A DNA stretch of 64,000 bases, from the NCBI GenBank assembly GCA_944325605.1, contig CALVAX010000002.1, forward strand, positions 212,496 through 276,495. The letters run 5' to 3'. Source of the stretch: Candidatus Gastranaerophilales bacterium. Lineage in GTDB: Bacteria > Cyanobacteriota > Vampirovibrionia > Gastranaerophilales > Gastranaerophilaceae. How positions within the stretch are numbered: the stretch's first letter is position 1; each line of letters opens with the position of its first letter. This document shows positions 8,673 to 18,553 of the stretch, piece by piece. Below the pieces are notes generated by a model. That model ran no database searches, had not been told where the DNA came from, and saw only the letters and a program-made list of their open reading frames with translations. The position numbers and the translations under genes are program-made.

Positions 8673-9695
8673 TTATACCCATGCTTGTTGAATTAAAACA
8701 TTATATGCAATTTCAATTTGTTTTTTTGAAAATTTTTGTTTTTTAACGTTCCAAGAGTATACCGCTGATATTAAATCATTTAATTCTGTTTTATTTTCTT
8801 TTGACATTAGCCAATGCACAGTCGCCAATAATTCTAATCCAAATGGAGTTTCAAATCCGCCTACAAGTTCAGAAACTTTATTTATTTTATTAAGCAAATC
8901 TAAATCTTTTTCTAACAATAAATGGGCGTCTTTTATAGCACCTGGTAATAGTGTAATATGTTTATCGGGTGCATCTTCACCATCATAGCCTTCAATATAA
9001 TGTTTTTCTAATAAATTTAAAACATGTCTTAAATTTTGAGCATATGGACCATATAAAGCTTTTTTATAATTTAACCTTAAATTCTGCCCTGATTCTTGTA
9101 AAAAGTACATAAGCTTATGTATTTCAAGTAAAGTAATAAAAGGGTCAAGCATACTTTGTAAATAACGATTTATAAGTTCAATTAAAGCCGCTCTACTTAA
9201 TGTTAATTCTGGTACTTCTTTATTTTTTACTTGTTCTATATTATTAGCAGGTTCATAAATAACAATTTTTACATCTTGTAAATCTCCTAATACCTGCTCT
9301 ATAATAGGTTTTATTTCATCCCAATTAAGTCCTCCAAGCCCACACCCCAAAGGAGGAATTGCAATGGATTTTATTTTATAATTTATTATGTCATCTTTTA
9401 ATGCAACTAAACCTGATTTTATATCTTGTACCTTACTTTTCCCTTTCCAATGTCTTTTGGTAGGGAAATTAATTATATACTTAGGGTTAAACAAAAGTCC
9501 AGAATTATAAATAAACATCTTGCCAGGCTCAACTTCTCCTTTATCACAAGCTTGTTTGTATGCTTTAAAATTTTCAGGATACATTTGTTTAAACTGTAAT
9601 GCTATACCACGCCCCATAATACCAACACAGTTTACGGTATTGATAATAGCGTCTGTTTGTTCTTGTAATATATTTCCTGTTTTATATTCAAACAT
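8673..9695 (-). CDS. darG: DarG-like antitoxin, macro-domain DNA ADP-ribosylglycohydrolase
   Basis: 340 residues with a strong AGAGGT ribosome-binding site. Residues 1-150 are a macro domain: AIINTVNCVGIMGRGIALQFK is the ADP-ribose-binding loop typical of the DarG/TARG1 type, and PPLGCGLGGLNWDEI is the second loop. DarG removes ADP-ribose from thymidine bases that DarT has modified. The C-terminal 170 residues match the DarG extension that binds and blocks the toxin. It is the second gene of a two-gene operon, 17 bases after darT, and the first gene inside the transposon's left end. Length and architecture fit full-length DarG. Confidence 0.9.
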   Translation of the reverse strand: MFEYKTGNILQEQTDAIINTVNCVGIMGRGIALQFKQMYPENFKAYKQACDKGEVEPGKMFIYNSGLLFNPKYIINFPTKRHWKGKSKVQDIKSGLVALKDDIINYKIKSIAIPPLGCGLGGLNWDEIKPIIEQVLGDLQDVKIVIYEPANNIEQVKNKEVPELTLSRAALIELINRYLQSMLDPFITLLEIHKLMYFLQESGQNLRLNYKKALYGPYAQNLRHVLNLLEKHYIEGYDGEDAPDKHITLLPGAIKDAHLLLEKDLDLLNKINKVSELVGGFETPFGLELLATVHWLMSKENKTELNDLISAVYSWNVKKQKFSKKQIEIAYNVLIQQAWV

Positions 9696-9712
9696 ATTAA
9701 CCTCTTTATAAA

Positions 9713-10375
9713 TTAATAATACCAGTCTTTCTTTAGCATTATATTAGACGAAATATTGTATTTAGTTAGTATTTTACTGACTTCCGTTTGATTTTTTAAA
9801 TTATACACTCCAATAGTAGTTATTAAATCTACAGGGACTTTACTTTCTATTAAAAACTCTGCTTGCTTATTTTCTTTTACTTGTCTATCAACATCAGGCC
9901 CAGCCCAGTGAATAGAATTAATTGCATCCCAATCCAATAATTCGATAATCTTATCAAAATTAGAATAGTCACTAAAATAAGAACTTCCTGCATTAGAAGT
10001 TGTATAGCAAGCTTTTAAACTATTTTTTTCTGCCCATTCTAAAATTTTGCTTAATTCAAATTCCAAATGGAGAATGTTATCCTGTCCCAGTGAATACTGC
10101 AAATCCGGATTATTTCTACAACTAATTACATATAGCATAACAGAACGTGGACAAAAATAAAATGGAACACATTGCCCAACTGTTAAATTTTCGAATGATG
10201 ATAAAAGTTTATTTAAACGTCTTTCTTTAATTTGTGACATTCCTATTGTTGTTCCATTAATTTGTCTATTTGTAATTAGAGCATCACAATATAAATAACC
10301 ATCTGATAAAACAGATTCCAAACGATCAACGTGTAAAATATGATAAACTTTTATATCTGTCAGTTTTTTTATCAC
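9713..10375 (-). CDS. darT: DarT-like toxin, DNA ADP-ribosyltransferase
   Basis: 220 residues from a GTG at 10375 preceded by AGAGGT at 4-5 bases. An in-frame ATG at 10420 would add 15 residues but lacks this spacing. The DUF4433/DarT fold is recognisable: IKVYHILHVDRLESVLSDGYL near the start (NAD-binding His), VPFYFCPRSVMLYVI in the middle, and KQAEFLIESKVPVDLI, where the Glu of QAEFL is the catalytic glutamate in this family. It uses NAD+ to ADP-ribosylate thymidine in single-stranded DNA and is countered by DarG. DarTG pairs are known anti-phage abortive-infection systems and may also stabilise the element. The divergent 135-bp gap to hsdR probably holds promoters for both directions. Confidence 0.9.
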   Translation of the reverse strand: MIKKLTDIKVYHILHVDRLESVLSDGYLYCDALITNRQINGTTIGMSQIKERRLNKLLSSFENLTVGQCVPFYFCPRSVMLYVISCRNNPDLQYSLGQDNILHLEFELSKILEWAEKNSLKACYTTSNAGSSYFSDYSNFDKIIELLDWDAINSIHWAGPDVDRQVKENKQAEFLIESKVPVDLITTIGVYNLKNQTEVSKILTKYNISSNIMLKKDWYY

Positions 10376-10510
10376 AAAATACCTCTTAGACAGTCTAACA
10401 TAAACACAAGCAATCAGCAAAAATAAACCTTAATTTATATTAAAACTTGCGTTTAAAAAGTAAAAACAATATTTTCATGATAGAATTATCACATAAGCTG
10501 CGAGGTCTTA

Positions 10511-12907
10511 ATGAATAAAAAAGATTTATCAGAACGTGATATTTGTACAAAGTTTATAACACCTGCAATAATAAAAGCTGGGTGGGATAAAGATTCGCAA
10601 ATTAGAGAAGAAGTTTCTTTTACAGCAGGTAAAGTTATTGTTAGAGGTAAGCTTGTTTCACGTGGCAAAGGAAAAAGAGCTGATTATATTCTATATTATA
10701 AAAACAATATTCCTTTAGCAGTTATTGAAGGGAAAGACAATAAACATAGTGTAGGATCAGGTATTCAGCAAGCAATAGAATATGCAGAAACTCTTGATAT
10801 TCCTTTTGTATTTTCTTCAAACGGAGATGCTTTTTTATTCCACGATAGAACGGTTGATTTAGGCAAAAAAGAAATAGAAATACCTTTGGATAAATTCCCA
10901 ACACCACAAGAATTATGGAAAAAATTTAAAAAATTCAAACAAATCGAAGATACAGAAACAGAAAAAGTTTACACCCAAAACTATCATAAAGATGTTTCAA
11001 GCGATAAAGAGCCGAGATATTATCAAAGAATTGCAATTAACAGAGCAGTAGAAGCTATTGCAAAAGGACAAGATAGGGTTCTTTTAGTTATGGCAACTGG
11101 TACAGGTAAGACTTATACTGCATTTCAGATTATTTGGAGATTATGGAAGACTAAGAAGAAAAAACGTATTTTATTCTTAGCTGATAGAAATATTTTAGTT
11201 GATCAGACCAAAAGTCAAGACTTTGCACCATTTGGCGATAAAATGACAAAGATTACAAAACGCCATATTGATAAATCTTATGAAATATATTTAGCCTTGT
11301 ATCAGGGGATTACTGGAAATAATGAAGACAAAGACGCTTACAAAGAATTTTCAAAAGATTTCTTTGATTTAATTGTAATTGATGAATGCCATAGGGGAAG
11401 TGCAAAAGATGATTCAGCTTGGCGAGAGGTATTAGATTATTTTTCATCAGCTACTCATTTAGGTCTAACTGCAACACCTAAAGAGACAAAAGATGTTTCC
11501 AATATAGAATATTTTGGCGAGCCTGTTTATACATACTCTCTAAAACAAGGTATTGAAGATGGTTTTCTTGCTCCATACAAAGTTATTAGGCCGATAATTA
11601 ATATTGATATGGATGGTCTAAAACTACCACAAGGCACAATTGATAAATATGGTAATGAAGTTCCTGATGAGGAATTTAATGTAAAAGATTTTGATAAAAA
11701 AATTGTTGTTGATGAACGAACAGAACTTGTCGCAAAAAGAATAACTCAATATCTAAAGAATAATAACAGATATGATAAAACAATTGTTTTCTGTACTGAT
11801 ATTGACCACGCAGCAAGAATGCGTCAAGCCTTAGTGAATGAAAATCCTGATATGATAGCAGAGAACTCAAAGTATGTAATGCAAATTACAGGCGATAATG
11901 ATGAAGGTAAAAAAGAACTTGATAACTTTATCGATCCGGAAATTACATATCCTGTAATTGCAACAACTTCAAAACTAATGACAACAGGAGTTGACGCTAA
12001 GACCTGCAAACTTATAGCAATAGATAGCAATATCAATTCAATGACAGAATTTAAACAAATTATCGGTCGTGGAACCCGCTTAAGACCTGATTATGGCAAA
12101 TGGTATTTTACTATTCTTGATTTTAGAGGTGTTACGAGACTTTTTGAAGATAAAGATTTTGACGGCGAGCCTGTACAGATAAAAGATGTAAAAGAAACCG
12201 AAGAAATGCCAAAAGATGAGCAAACAAAAGAAGAAGTTGAAACTTTGATTGATGAACTTCCTGAAGGTGAAACCGTTGTAGAAATTCCACCAAATATTGA
12301 TATTACAGATGTTGAAAATCCTACTAAAAAATTCTATGTGAATGGAATTGAAGTTGTACAAGTTGGTGAAAGAGTTCAATATTATGGAAAAGATGGTAAA
12401 TTAATAACAGAAAGCCTTGTAGATTATACCAAAAAGAATCTAAAAGCACAGTTTGCTACAATGGATGATTTCATCAAAAAATGGTCAGAAGCTGATAAAA
12501 AATCTGCTATTATTGATGAACTTATTGAGCAAGGTGTAATGCTTGATGAATTAAGAGAAGAAGTTAAACAAAAAACAGGTAAAGACTTAAGTGTTTTTGA
12601 TTTGATTTGCCATGTAACTTTTGACACTCCGCCATTATCAAGAAAAGAAAGAGCAGAAAAAGTTAAAAAAAGAAATTACTTCGGTAAATATTCAGAAAAA
12701 GCGAGAAAAGTTCTTAATGCCTTGATTGATAAGTTTGCTGATGACGGTATTGAAGAGATTGAAAATAGAGAAATATTGAAATTCCAACCTTTTGATGAAA
12801 TCGGCACACCTGTAGAAATAATAAAAGAATTTGGTGGCAAAACCAAATATGAAGAAGCAATAAAAGAACTTGAAAAAGAACTCTTTAATGATAGCGAGGT
12901 AGCATGA
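10511..12907 (+). CDS. hsdR: Type I restriction enzyme, R subunit (EcoEI type)
   Basis: 798 residues. The N-terminal endonuclease core has Asp58 (KRADYIL) and Glu73-x-Lys75 (VIEGKD), the PD-ExK residues. The translocase follows, with Walker A MATGTGKT at about 194-201, DECH at 291-294, LTATPK, and the helicase motif VI IIGRGTRLRP. The C-terminal 200 residues fit the EcoEI R-subunit domain that docks on the methylase. It restricts DNA lacking the modification set by HsdM/HsdS, cutting after ATP-driven translocation. The start follows GCGAGGTCTTA. The stop overlaps the next gene by 4 bases (ATGA), indicating one coupled operon. All key motifs are intact. Confidence 0.95.
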   Translation: MNKKDLSERDICTKFITPAIIKAGWDKDSQIREEVSFTAGKVIVRGKLVSRGKGKRADYILYYKNNIPLAVIEGKDNKHSVGSGIQQAIEYAETLDIPFVFSSNGDAFLFHDRTVDLGKKEIEIPLDKFPTPQELWKKFKKFKQIEDTETEKVYTQNYHKDVSSDKEPRYYQRIAINRAVEAIAKGQDRVLLVMATGTGKTYTAFQIIWRLWKTKKKKRILFLADRNILVDQTKSQDFAPFGDKMTKITKRHIDKSYEIYLALYQGITGNNEDKDAYKEFSKDFFDLIVIDECHRGSAKDDSAWREVLDYFSSATHLGLTATPKETKDVSNIEYFGEPVYTYSLKQGIEDGFLAPYKVIRPIINIDMDGLKLPQGTIDKYGNEVPDEEFNVKDFDKKIVVDERTELVAKRITQYLKNNNRYDKTIVFCTDIDHAARMRQALVNENPDMIAENSKYVMQITGDNDEGKKELDNFIDPEITYPVIATTSKLMTTGVDAKTCKLIAIDSNINSMTEFKQIIGRGTRLRPDYGKWYFTILDFRGVTRLFEDKDFDGEPVQIKDVKETEEMPKDEQTKEEVETLIDELPEGETVVEIPPNIDITDVENPTKKFYVNGIEVVQVGERVQYYGKDGKLITESLVDYTKKNLKAQFATMDDFIKKWSEADKKSAIIDELIEQGVMLDELREEVKQKTGKDLSVFDLICHVTFDTPPLSRKERAEKVKKRNYFGKYSEKARKVLNALIDKFADDGIEEIENREILKFQPFDEIGTPVEIIKEFGGKTKYEEAIKELEKELFNDSEVA

Positions 12908-13485
12908 TGAAATTATTTAGAAATATAAAATTTACTAATTTATTATTTACTATAATTTTATTAATTTTATCAACATCTGTAATTTTATCTATAGTAAAAG
13001 AAAATTATGAATCAGCAATTGGAATTGCTGCAATTATTGCTTCTATAGCTATACCATTTTGTACTAAAAACTTAGAATTAGAAAAACATCGACAACAATT
13101 TTTATTTGAAAAAAAATATGAAATCTATAAAAATTATTTAGTAAATTTTGATAAATTTTACAAACTTTATAATGATTATACTTTACTATTAAACGATTAT
13201 GAAGAAACTTTAGCAAGTGGTGATATTGAAAGGATTAACAACATTAAATCCAAATTAGATGATTTTTTCCATGATTTTATAAAATATAGAACTGTTTTAT
13301 TATTTCCACCTGCTGAATTTCGCTTACACTATAAAGATGAGATGTCCAAATTAGTAAACTTATTTTCAAAAATTAAAACGAATCCTACTCCAGATATAGC
13401 GGAAGGACAAGCAAGAATGGATCGAATTTTAGAAATACTCGTTGGATTAATTAATGCTATGAAAAAAGAGCTTGGAGATAACTAA
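12904..13485 (+). CDS. Unknown two-helix membrane protein inside the R-M operon
   Basis: 193 residues, starting within the end of hsdR (ATGA overlap) and ending directly before the hsdM start (TAAATG). Two transmembrane helices are predicted by eye at about residues 12-30 (LLFTIILLILSTSVILSIV) and 37-54 (SAIGIAAIIASIAIPFC). A cytoplasmic-looking, charged, helical domain of about 130 residues follows. Base composition is more AT-rich than in hsdR and hsdM. Type I operons normally contain only hsdRMS plus occasional accessory genes, so coupled translation here suggests a linked defence or immunity role, but no family was recognised. Confidence 0.8.
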   Translation: MMKLFRNIKFTNLLFTIILLILSTSVILSIVKENYESAIGIAAIIASIAIPFCTKNLELEKHRQQFLFEKKYEIYKNYLVNFDKFYKLYNDYTLLLNDYEETLASGDIERINNIKSKLDDFFHDFIKYRTVLLFPPAEFRLHYKDEMSKLVNLFSKIKTNPTPDIAEGQARMDRILEILVGLINAMKKELGDN

Positions 13486-14949
13486 ATGCCAAATATATCA
13501 AGTGTAATAAAATCAATACAAGACATAATGCGAAAAGATACAGGCGTTGACGGTGACGCACAAAGACTGTCGCAAATCGTTTGGATGCTGTTTTTAAAAA
13601 TCTTTGCAGATAAAGAAGACGAAGCAGAGGTCATGAAAGATGATTATAAATCTCCGCTTGATGAAAAATATCGTTGGCAAAATTGGGCTCAAGATGATGA
13701 AGGCTTAACTGGCGATGATTTAATCGATTTTATTAATAATGACTTGTTCCCGTACCTGCAAAACCTTGATAACGATACAAATAAACAAGCTTTGATTATA
13801 AGTAACATTTTTCAAGATACTTATAACTATATGAAATCAGGCACACTGCTAAGACAAGTTATCAACAAAATCAATGAAATTGACTTTAATTCAAGTGAAG
13901 ATAGACACCTTTTCAATGATATTTATGAACAGCTTTTACAAAGCCTTCAATCAGCAGGTAACGCTGGAGAATATTACACCCCAAGAGCCGTAACTCAATT
14001 TATTGTAGATATGGTTGACCCAAAACTTGGTGAAACTATCCTAGACCCTGCTTGCGGTACAGGTGGATTTCTTGCTTGTGCAATAGAACATTTGAAAAAA
14101 CAAACTGATACAACAAAAGAAGGTGAAATCCTGAATAATTCAATATTTGGGATAGAAAAGAAACCTCTTCCGCATCAGTTATGTACAACAAATATGATTT
14201 TGCACGGAATCGATACTCCAATAAATATCAAAAGAGATAATACCTTATCTAAACCAATCAATAATATTTCACCTGCTGATAGAGTAGATTGTATTGTTAC
14301 AAACCCTCCTTTTGGCGGAACAGAAGAAGACGGGATTGAAACAAATTTTCCTGCAGCTTATAGAACAAAAGAAACTGCAGATTTGTTCTTGCTCTACATT
14401 ATTGCAAAACTAAAACCTCAAGGTAGAGTCGGAATAGTTCTTCCTGATGGAGCATTATTTGGTGAAGGTGTAAAAACAAGAATAAAAGAAAAACTTATGC
14501 AAGAATGCAATTTGCATACAATCATCAGACTTCCAAAGAGTGTTTTTGCTCCATATACATCAATTAATACCAACCTTTTATTCTTCACAAAAGGTGAACC
14601 AACTAAAGAAACTTGGTTTTATAGACTAGATATGCCAGAAGGGTATAAGAACTTTTCTAAAACAAAACCAATGAAAAAAGAACACTTCAAAGAAGTTGTA
14701 GAATGGTGGAATAACAAAAAAGAAATCACTATTGACGGTTTTGACAAAGCTAAAAAATATTCAATTCAAGAAATCCAAGAAAGGAACTACAACCTTGATT
14801 TGTGTGGATATCCTTATGAGGAAGAAGAAATCCTGCCACCAATGGAGCTTCTGCAAAAATACCAAGAAAAACGAGCTGAATTAAATAAAAATATTGATGA
14901 TATATTGAACCAAATCAAAACAATGATTGGAGGCGTCAATGCCGATTAA
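13486..14949 (+). CDS. hsdM: Type I restriction-modification DNA methyltransferase, M subunit
   Basis: 487 residues. An N-terminal helical domain (HsdM_N) covers about residues 5-130. The adenine methylase domain has YYTPRAVTQF at 163-172, the S-adenosylmethionine motif DPACGTGGF at 187-195 and the catalytic NPPFGG at 273-278. Together with HsdS it methylates the N6 of adenine in the recognition sequence and forms the core to which HsdR binds. The ATG follows the preceding stop without a gap. The start of the next gene (14939) and its GGAGG ribosome-binding site lie inside the last codons of this gene, again showing coupling. Confidence 0.95.
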   Translation: MPNISSVIKSIQDIMRKDTGVDGDAQRLSQIVWMLFLKIFADKEDEAEVMKDDYKSPLDEKYRWQNWAQDDEGLTGDDLIDFINNDLFPYLQNLDNDTNKQALIISNIFQDTYNYMKSGTLLRQVINKINEIDFNSSEDRHLFNDIYEQLLQSLQSAGNAGEYYTPRAVTQFIVDMVDPKLGETILDPACGTGGFLACAIEHLKKQTDTTKEGEILNNSIFGIEKKPLPHQLCTTNMILHGIDTPINIKRDNTLSKPINNISPADRVDCIVTNPPFGGTEEDGIETNFPAAYRTKETADLFLLYIIAKLKPQGRVGIVLPDGALFGEGVKTRIKEKLMQECNLHTIIRLPKSVFAPYTSINTNLLFFTKGEPTKETWFYRLDMPEGYKNFSKTKPMKKEHFKEVVEWWNNKKEITIDGFDKAKKYSIQEIQERNYNLDLCGYPYEEEEILPPMELLQKYQEKRAELNKNIDDILNQIKTMIGGVNAD

Positions 14950-15709
14950 TATGCATTGGCAAGATATAATTATACCTTTTGCTTCGGCTTTTGCAGGTGC
15001 TTATTTTGCATACAAATTTAATACTTGTAGCGAAAATAAAAAACATGATGAAGAAAATTTTAAACAGTTTAATGTATTATTGAATCAAATCAATGTCGTA
15101 TGGATGGCATTACTAAATTATAAAATAGTATATTTATCAGAAATTGAAAAATTGATTAATACAAATCCACAAAAAGCTGTTAAGAAAACTATATATCCCC
15201 CGAATGTGATATTTAAAGCAAATGTAGAACAAAATATTTTTTTAGTAAAATATAACTTTTATTTTTTATTACTACTTAGTGAAATAGAAAAACATACTTT
15301 ATTAACGCAAGAGGCTATAAACTTGTGTCAAAAACAATTTAGTGAAAATGCAAATCTTGAACAATTATCAGAAGATACAATTAAAACAGGATTAGAAACT
15401 TTTCAATTAACTAAAGATTTTGTGGATAAAAGTATTTCTTATCTTATTTTATTAAGAGAAAAATTATTAAAATGTAAAAATTTATATTTTAAATTTTTGT
15501 ATTTAGATGAACGAGATATTCTTATGAATCAGAATTTTGTTTATTTGCTGCCAAATATCAATAGCTTTACAGAAATATCAAATTTATCTAAGATAATAGA
15601 AGACTCTTGGATTAAATCATTTAACTTATTTGATTATATTAAGTTATATAATGATAAGTTATGCTTTAAACTTAGTTCATTTTTTACATTTATAGGAATC
15701 AAAAAATAA
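14939..15709 (+). CDS. Unknown protein with N-terminal membrane helix inside the R-M operon
   Basis: 256 residues from the ATG at 14939, chosen because GGAGG at 14929-14933 is correctly spaced; an upstream ATG at 14927 is too close to it. One hydrophobic helix at about residues 8-24 (IIIPFASAFAGAYFAYKF) is followed by a long, charged, mostly helical region with several Asn/Gln/Phe-rich segments. It overlaps hsdM by 11 bases and ends directly before hsdS (TAAATG). Like the 12904 protein it is a membrane-anchored helical protein of no recognised family. The two may be partners. Confidence 0.8.
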   Translation: MPINMHWQDIIIPFASAFAGAYFAYKFNTCSENKKHDEENFKQFNVLLNQINVVWMALLNYKIVYLSEIEKLINTNPQKAVKKTIYPPNVIFKANVEQNIFLVKYNFYFLLLLSEIEKHTLLTQEAINLCQKQFSENANLEQLSEDTIKTGLETFQLTKDFVDKSISYLILLREKLLKCKNLYFKFLYLDERDILMNQNFVYLLPNINSFTEISNLSKIIEDSWIKSFNLFDYIKLYNDKLCFKLSSFFTFIGIKK

Positions 15710-17137
15710 ATGAAAGCACAAGATTTAAAAAAATCAATATTACAATATGCAATGCAAGGGAAATTGGTGCCTCAAGATCCAAATGATAAACCTGCATCAG
15801 AACTTTTAAAACGCATAAAAGCTGAAAAAGAACAACTAATAAAAGAAGGCAAAATCAAAAAAGAAAAACCCCTTCCACCGATCACCCAAGACGAAATTCC
15901 ATACGACCTTCCTCAAGGTTGGCAATGGGTAAGATTAAACTGTGTATTAAATAGAATATGTGCGGGTGGAGATAAACCTAAAAATTTTACTTCAACAAAA
16001 ACTGATACAAATATATATCCAGTAATTGCAAATGGTGAAAAAAATAATGGAATACTAGGCTATTCTAATATTCCAATAATAACAGATAGGAGCATCACAG
16101 TATCTGGACGTGGAACCATGGGATTTACTTGTATTAGAGAACCAAATTATATTCCTATAGTAAGATTACTAGTTCTAATTCCTAATTCAAATATTGATAT
16201 TAAATTTTTGAAATTTTTACTTTCTATTCTTACTGAAAATGGAACAGGAACAGCTGTAAAACAGTTAACAGTTCCAATGTTAGCACCTAAGTTAATTCCT
16301 CTTCCTCCATTAGCTGAACAAAAGAGGATTGTAGAAAAGTTGGAAGAGATTTTACCTTTGGTTGATGAATATGGCAAGAATGAAGAAATTTTGTCAGAAA
16401 TGAATCAAAAATTGCCAAAACAAATCCGCCAATCAATTTTGCAATACGCAGTTCAAGGAAAACTCGTTGAACAAAATCCTCAAGATGAACCTGCATCAGA
16501 GCTTTTAAAACGTATAAAAGCAGAAAAAGAACAACTAATAAAAGAAGGCAAAATCAAAAAAGAAAAACCACTCCCACCAATCACCCAAGACGAAATCCTA
16601 TACGACCTGCCACAAGGTTGGGAATGGGTAAAGCTTGGAGATTTATGTCAAATAAACCCAAGAAACTTTATTCCCGATACCACAGAATCTGGATTTATTC
16701 CAATGACACTTATAAAAGATGGTTTTAATAATTCGCATTCATTTGAAATAAGAAAGTGGTCTGAGATTAAAAAGGGATTTACACATTTTCAAAATAACGA
16801 TATTGTAATTGCTAAAATTACACCTTGTTTTCAAAATCGTAAATCAGCTATTATTCAAAATTTGCCGAATGGTATTGGAGCAGGAACAACAGAATTACAC
16901 GTTATTAGAGATAATACCAATATAATAAATATGAAATATTTATTATTGAATTTTAAAACAGAATATTTTATACAAAATGGTATTAAAATTTTTACAGGAA
17001 CTGCTGGACAACAAAGAATCGGCAAAGAATACATTGCAAATTATTTAATACCACTTCCTCCACTAGCAGAACAAAAGCGAATTGTCTCAAAAGTCAAAGA
17101 ACTCATGCAACTCGTTGATAAATTGGAAAATATTTAA
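15710..17137 (+). CDS. hsdS: Type I restriction-modification specificity subunit
   Basis: 475 residues with two target-recognition domains. Each half starts with the same conserved helix region (SILQYAMQGKLV and SILQYAVQGKLV, then PASELLKRIKAEKEQLIKEG), followed by a variable DNA-recognition part and the conserved LIPLPPLAEQKRIV coiled-coil end (about residues 200-215 and 450-465). The two variable parts recognise the two halves of a bipartite target. The repeated coding sequence (47 identical bases at 15824 and 16523) is in frame and could recombine. The gene starts at the ATG right after the preceding stop. Confidence 0.95.
   Translation: MKAQDLKKSILQYAMQGKLVPQDPNDKPASELLKRIKAEKEQLIKEGKIKKEKPLPPITQDEIPYDLPQGWQWVRLNCVLNRICAGGDKPKNFTSTKTDTNIYPVIANGEKNNGILGYSNIPIITDRSITVSGRGTMGFTCIREPNYIPIVRLLVLIPNSNIDIKFLKFLLSILTENGTGTAVKQLTVPMLAPKLIPLPPLAEQKRIVEKLEEILPLVDEYGKNEEILSEMNQKLPKQIRQSILQYAVQGKLVEQNPQDEPASELLKRIKAEKEQLIKEGKIKKEKPLPPITQDEILYDLPQGWEWVKLGDLCQINPRNFIPDTTESGFIPMTLIKDGFNNSHSFEIRKWSEIKKGFTHFQNNDIVIAKITPCFQNRKSAIIQNLPNGIGAGTTELHVIRDNTNIINMKYLLLNFKTEYFIQNGIKIFTGTAGQQRIGKEYIANYLIPLPPLAEQKRIVSKVKELMQLVDKLENI
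15824..15870 (+). repeat. 47-bp direct repeat in hsdS, copy 1
   Basis: Identical to 16523-16569 and in the same reading frame, 699 bases (233 codons) apart. It encodes the conserved EKEQLIKEGKIKKEKP linker of each half. Recombination between copies would delete one recognition domain in frame. Confidence 0.9.
16523..16569 (+). repeat. 47-bp direct repeat in hsdS, copy 2
   Basis: Second copy of the repeat at 15824-15870, located in the central conserved region of hsdS. The flanking codons are also similar but carry silent and conservative changes. Confidence 0.9.
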
Positions 17138-17178
17138 CATAAATTTATAAATTTACAAATGATATATTACATGATATT

Positions 17179-18357
17179 ATGAGTGAAAAAATGATACATA
17201 AAAGAGAATTTAGAATTGTTTGTAATCAAATGTCTATTGAATTGTTAAAATCATTAGATGCTTTTTTAAATAAAAATATTTTGCCCGAAAATATAGAAAA
17301 TTCTTCTGCACACTTGGATTGTAATAATTTTGAGTTAAATGGAAAGATATTATCAGAGATTTTAGAAAATGAAAACTTTATTACTGACTTTAATAATGAT
17401 TTCTCAATATACTTGAGAGTGAGTAATACAGAACCTTATAACGTTTTTTGGATTAATATATTAAAAAAAGAAGATATCAGAATCTTTGGTTCTATTGAAA
17501 ATACAAAGGAAGATATTGTTATCGGGAAAAAAGAACTTATTGAAAGATTTATAAAAGAAAATTTTGTAAGGAATGAGCAGACTATTCAACAGCCAGAAGA
17601 ACAATCACAAGTGCAAACCATTACGTTAATAAAAAAAGATTTAAGTTGGAACGTTCCTGCTATCAAATTATCTTCACGAGATTTTGCTGATATAGAAAAT
17701 TTGATGCTACAAGATTTATATAATATCCAAGAATACAAAATTTTTGCAATTCCTTCAACAAACTATGTAAAAAAACAACAAAATGCTAACTCATATAAAT
17801 TTAAATCTGTTACAGAACTTTTGTCTTGTAATGATTTACTACAAAATATTAAAAACTATTCAATTCAATTTTCAATAATAGCCGATGGCATTAACCTAGT
17901 ATTGTCATTGACAAATGATAACTGGGACAGGAATCTTAAAGCAAGTGGAAAAAATCAAACATTATATTATGGCAAATATACATTATTAAAAGAATATTTA
18001 AATACTAAAAAAAATTGGTATTATGGAATTTACAATGAATATTTTAAAATTTTTTTAATAACAATATTATCTTTATTTGTCAGTTATTCAGCATTAAAAA
18101 TGGGATATTATTTTGCTGGGAAGAAGTATCCGCTAGTACTTATTTATGTGTTATTAAATTTGATGCTTTTTATTGGTATTTTTTTAACACCTATGGCCTT
18201 ACCTAAAAACAATTTTTACTTTGATACTACATCACCAAACAGATTACCCAAATTTATTCAAGGGCTCTGGGGCGTTATAGTAACTATAGTTATCGGACTT
18301 TTTATTAATTTATTAACTCCGGCTTGCCAAAATTTTTTAAGTAAAATCTTTAAGTAA
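17179..18357 (+). CDS. Unknown protein with three C-terminal membrane helices
   Basis: 392 residues, 41 bases after hsdS on the same strand. The first 280 residues are soluble-looking, with two similar-looking alpha/beta halves (around 1-125 and 155-275) separated by a Gln/Glu-rich linker. Three transmembrane helices follow at about 292-315, 319-340 and 358-380. No catalytic motif was recognised. A soluble sensor-like part joined to a C-terminal membrane module is a layout also seen in membrane-acting defence effectors, so such a role is possible; that is inference from layout and context. The ribosome-binding site is weak. Confidence 0.75.
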   Translation: MSEKMIHKREFRIVCNQMSIELLKSLDAFLNKNILPENIENSSAHLDCNNFELNGKILSEILENENFITDFNNDFSIYLRVSNTEPYNVFWINILKKEDIRIFGSIENTKEDIVIGKKELIERFIKENFVRNEQTIQQPEEQSQVQTITLIKKDLSWNVPAIKLSSRDFADIENLMLQDLYNIQEYKIFAIPSTNYVKKQQNANSYKFKSVTELLSCNDLLQNIKNYSIQFSIIADGINLVLSLTNDNWDRNLKASGKNQTLYYGKYTLLKEYLNTKKNWYYGIYNEYFKIFLITILSLFVSYSALKMGYYFAGKKYPLVLIYVLLNLMLFIGIFLTPMALPKNNFYFDTTSPNRLPKFIQGLWGVIVTIVIGLFINLLTPACQNFLSKIFK

Positions 18358-18553
18358 CTTTAAGTTATCTTGCACAACACTTATCGAAAATTTGTTAAGA
18401 TATCTGATATATACTCTCGGCATGTGGTTTTCGTAAGAAATTTAAATATATATAAAATTGTGTCCATATGATAAGTTTTGTCTGGCTTTGCTGGACATTT
18501 AACCCACTTAGAGTAATTAATGTCATTGCTATAAATAGATATAAAGGCGGGCA

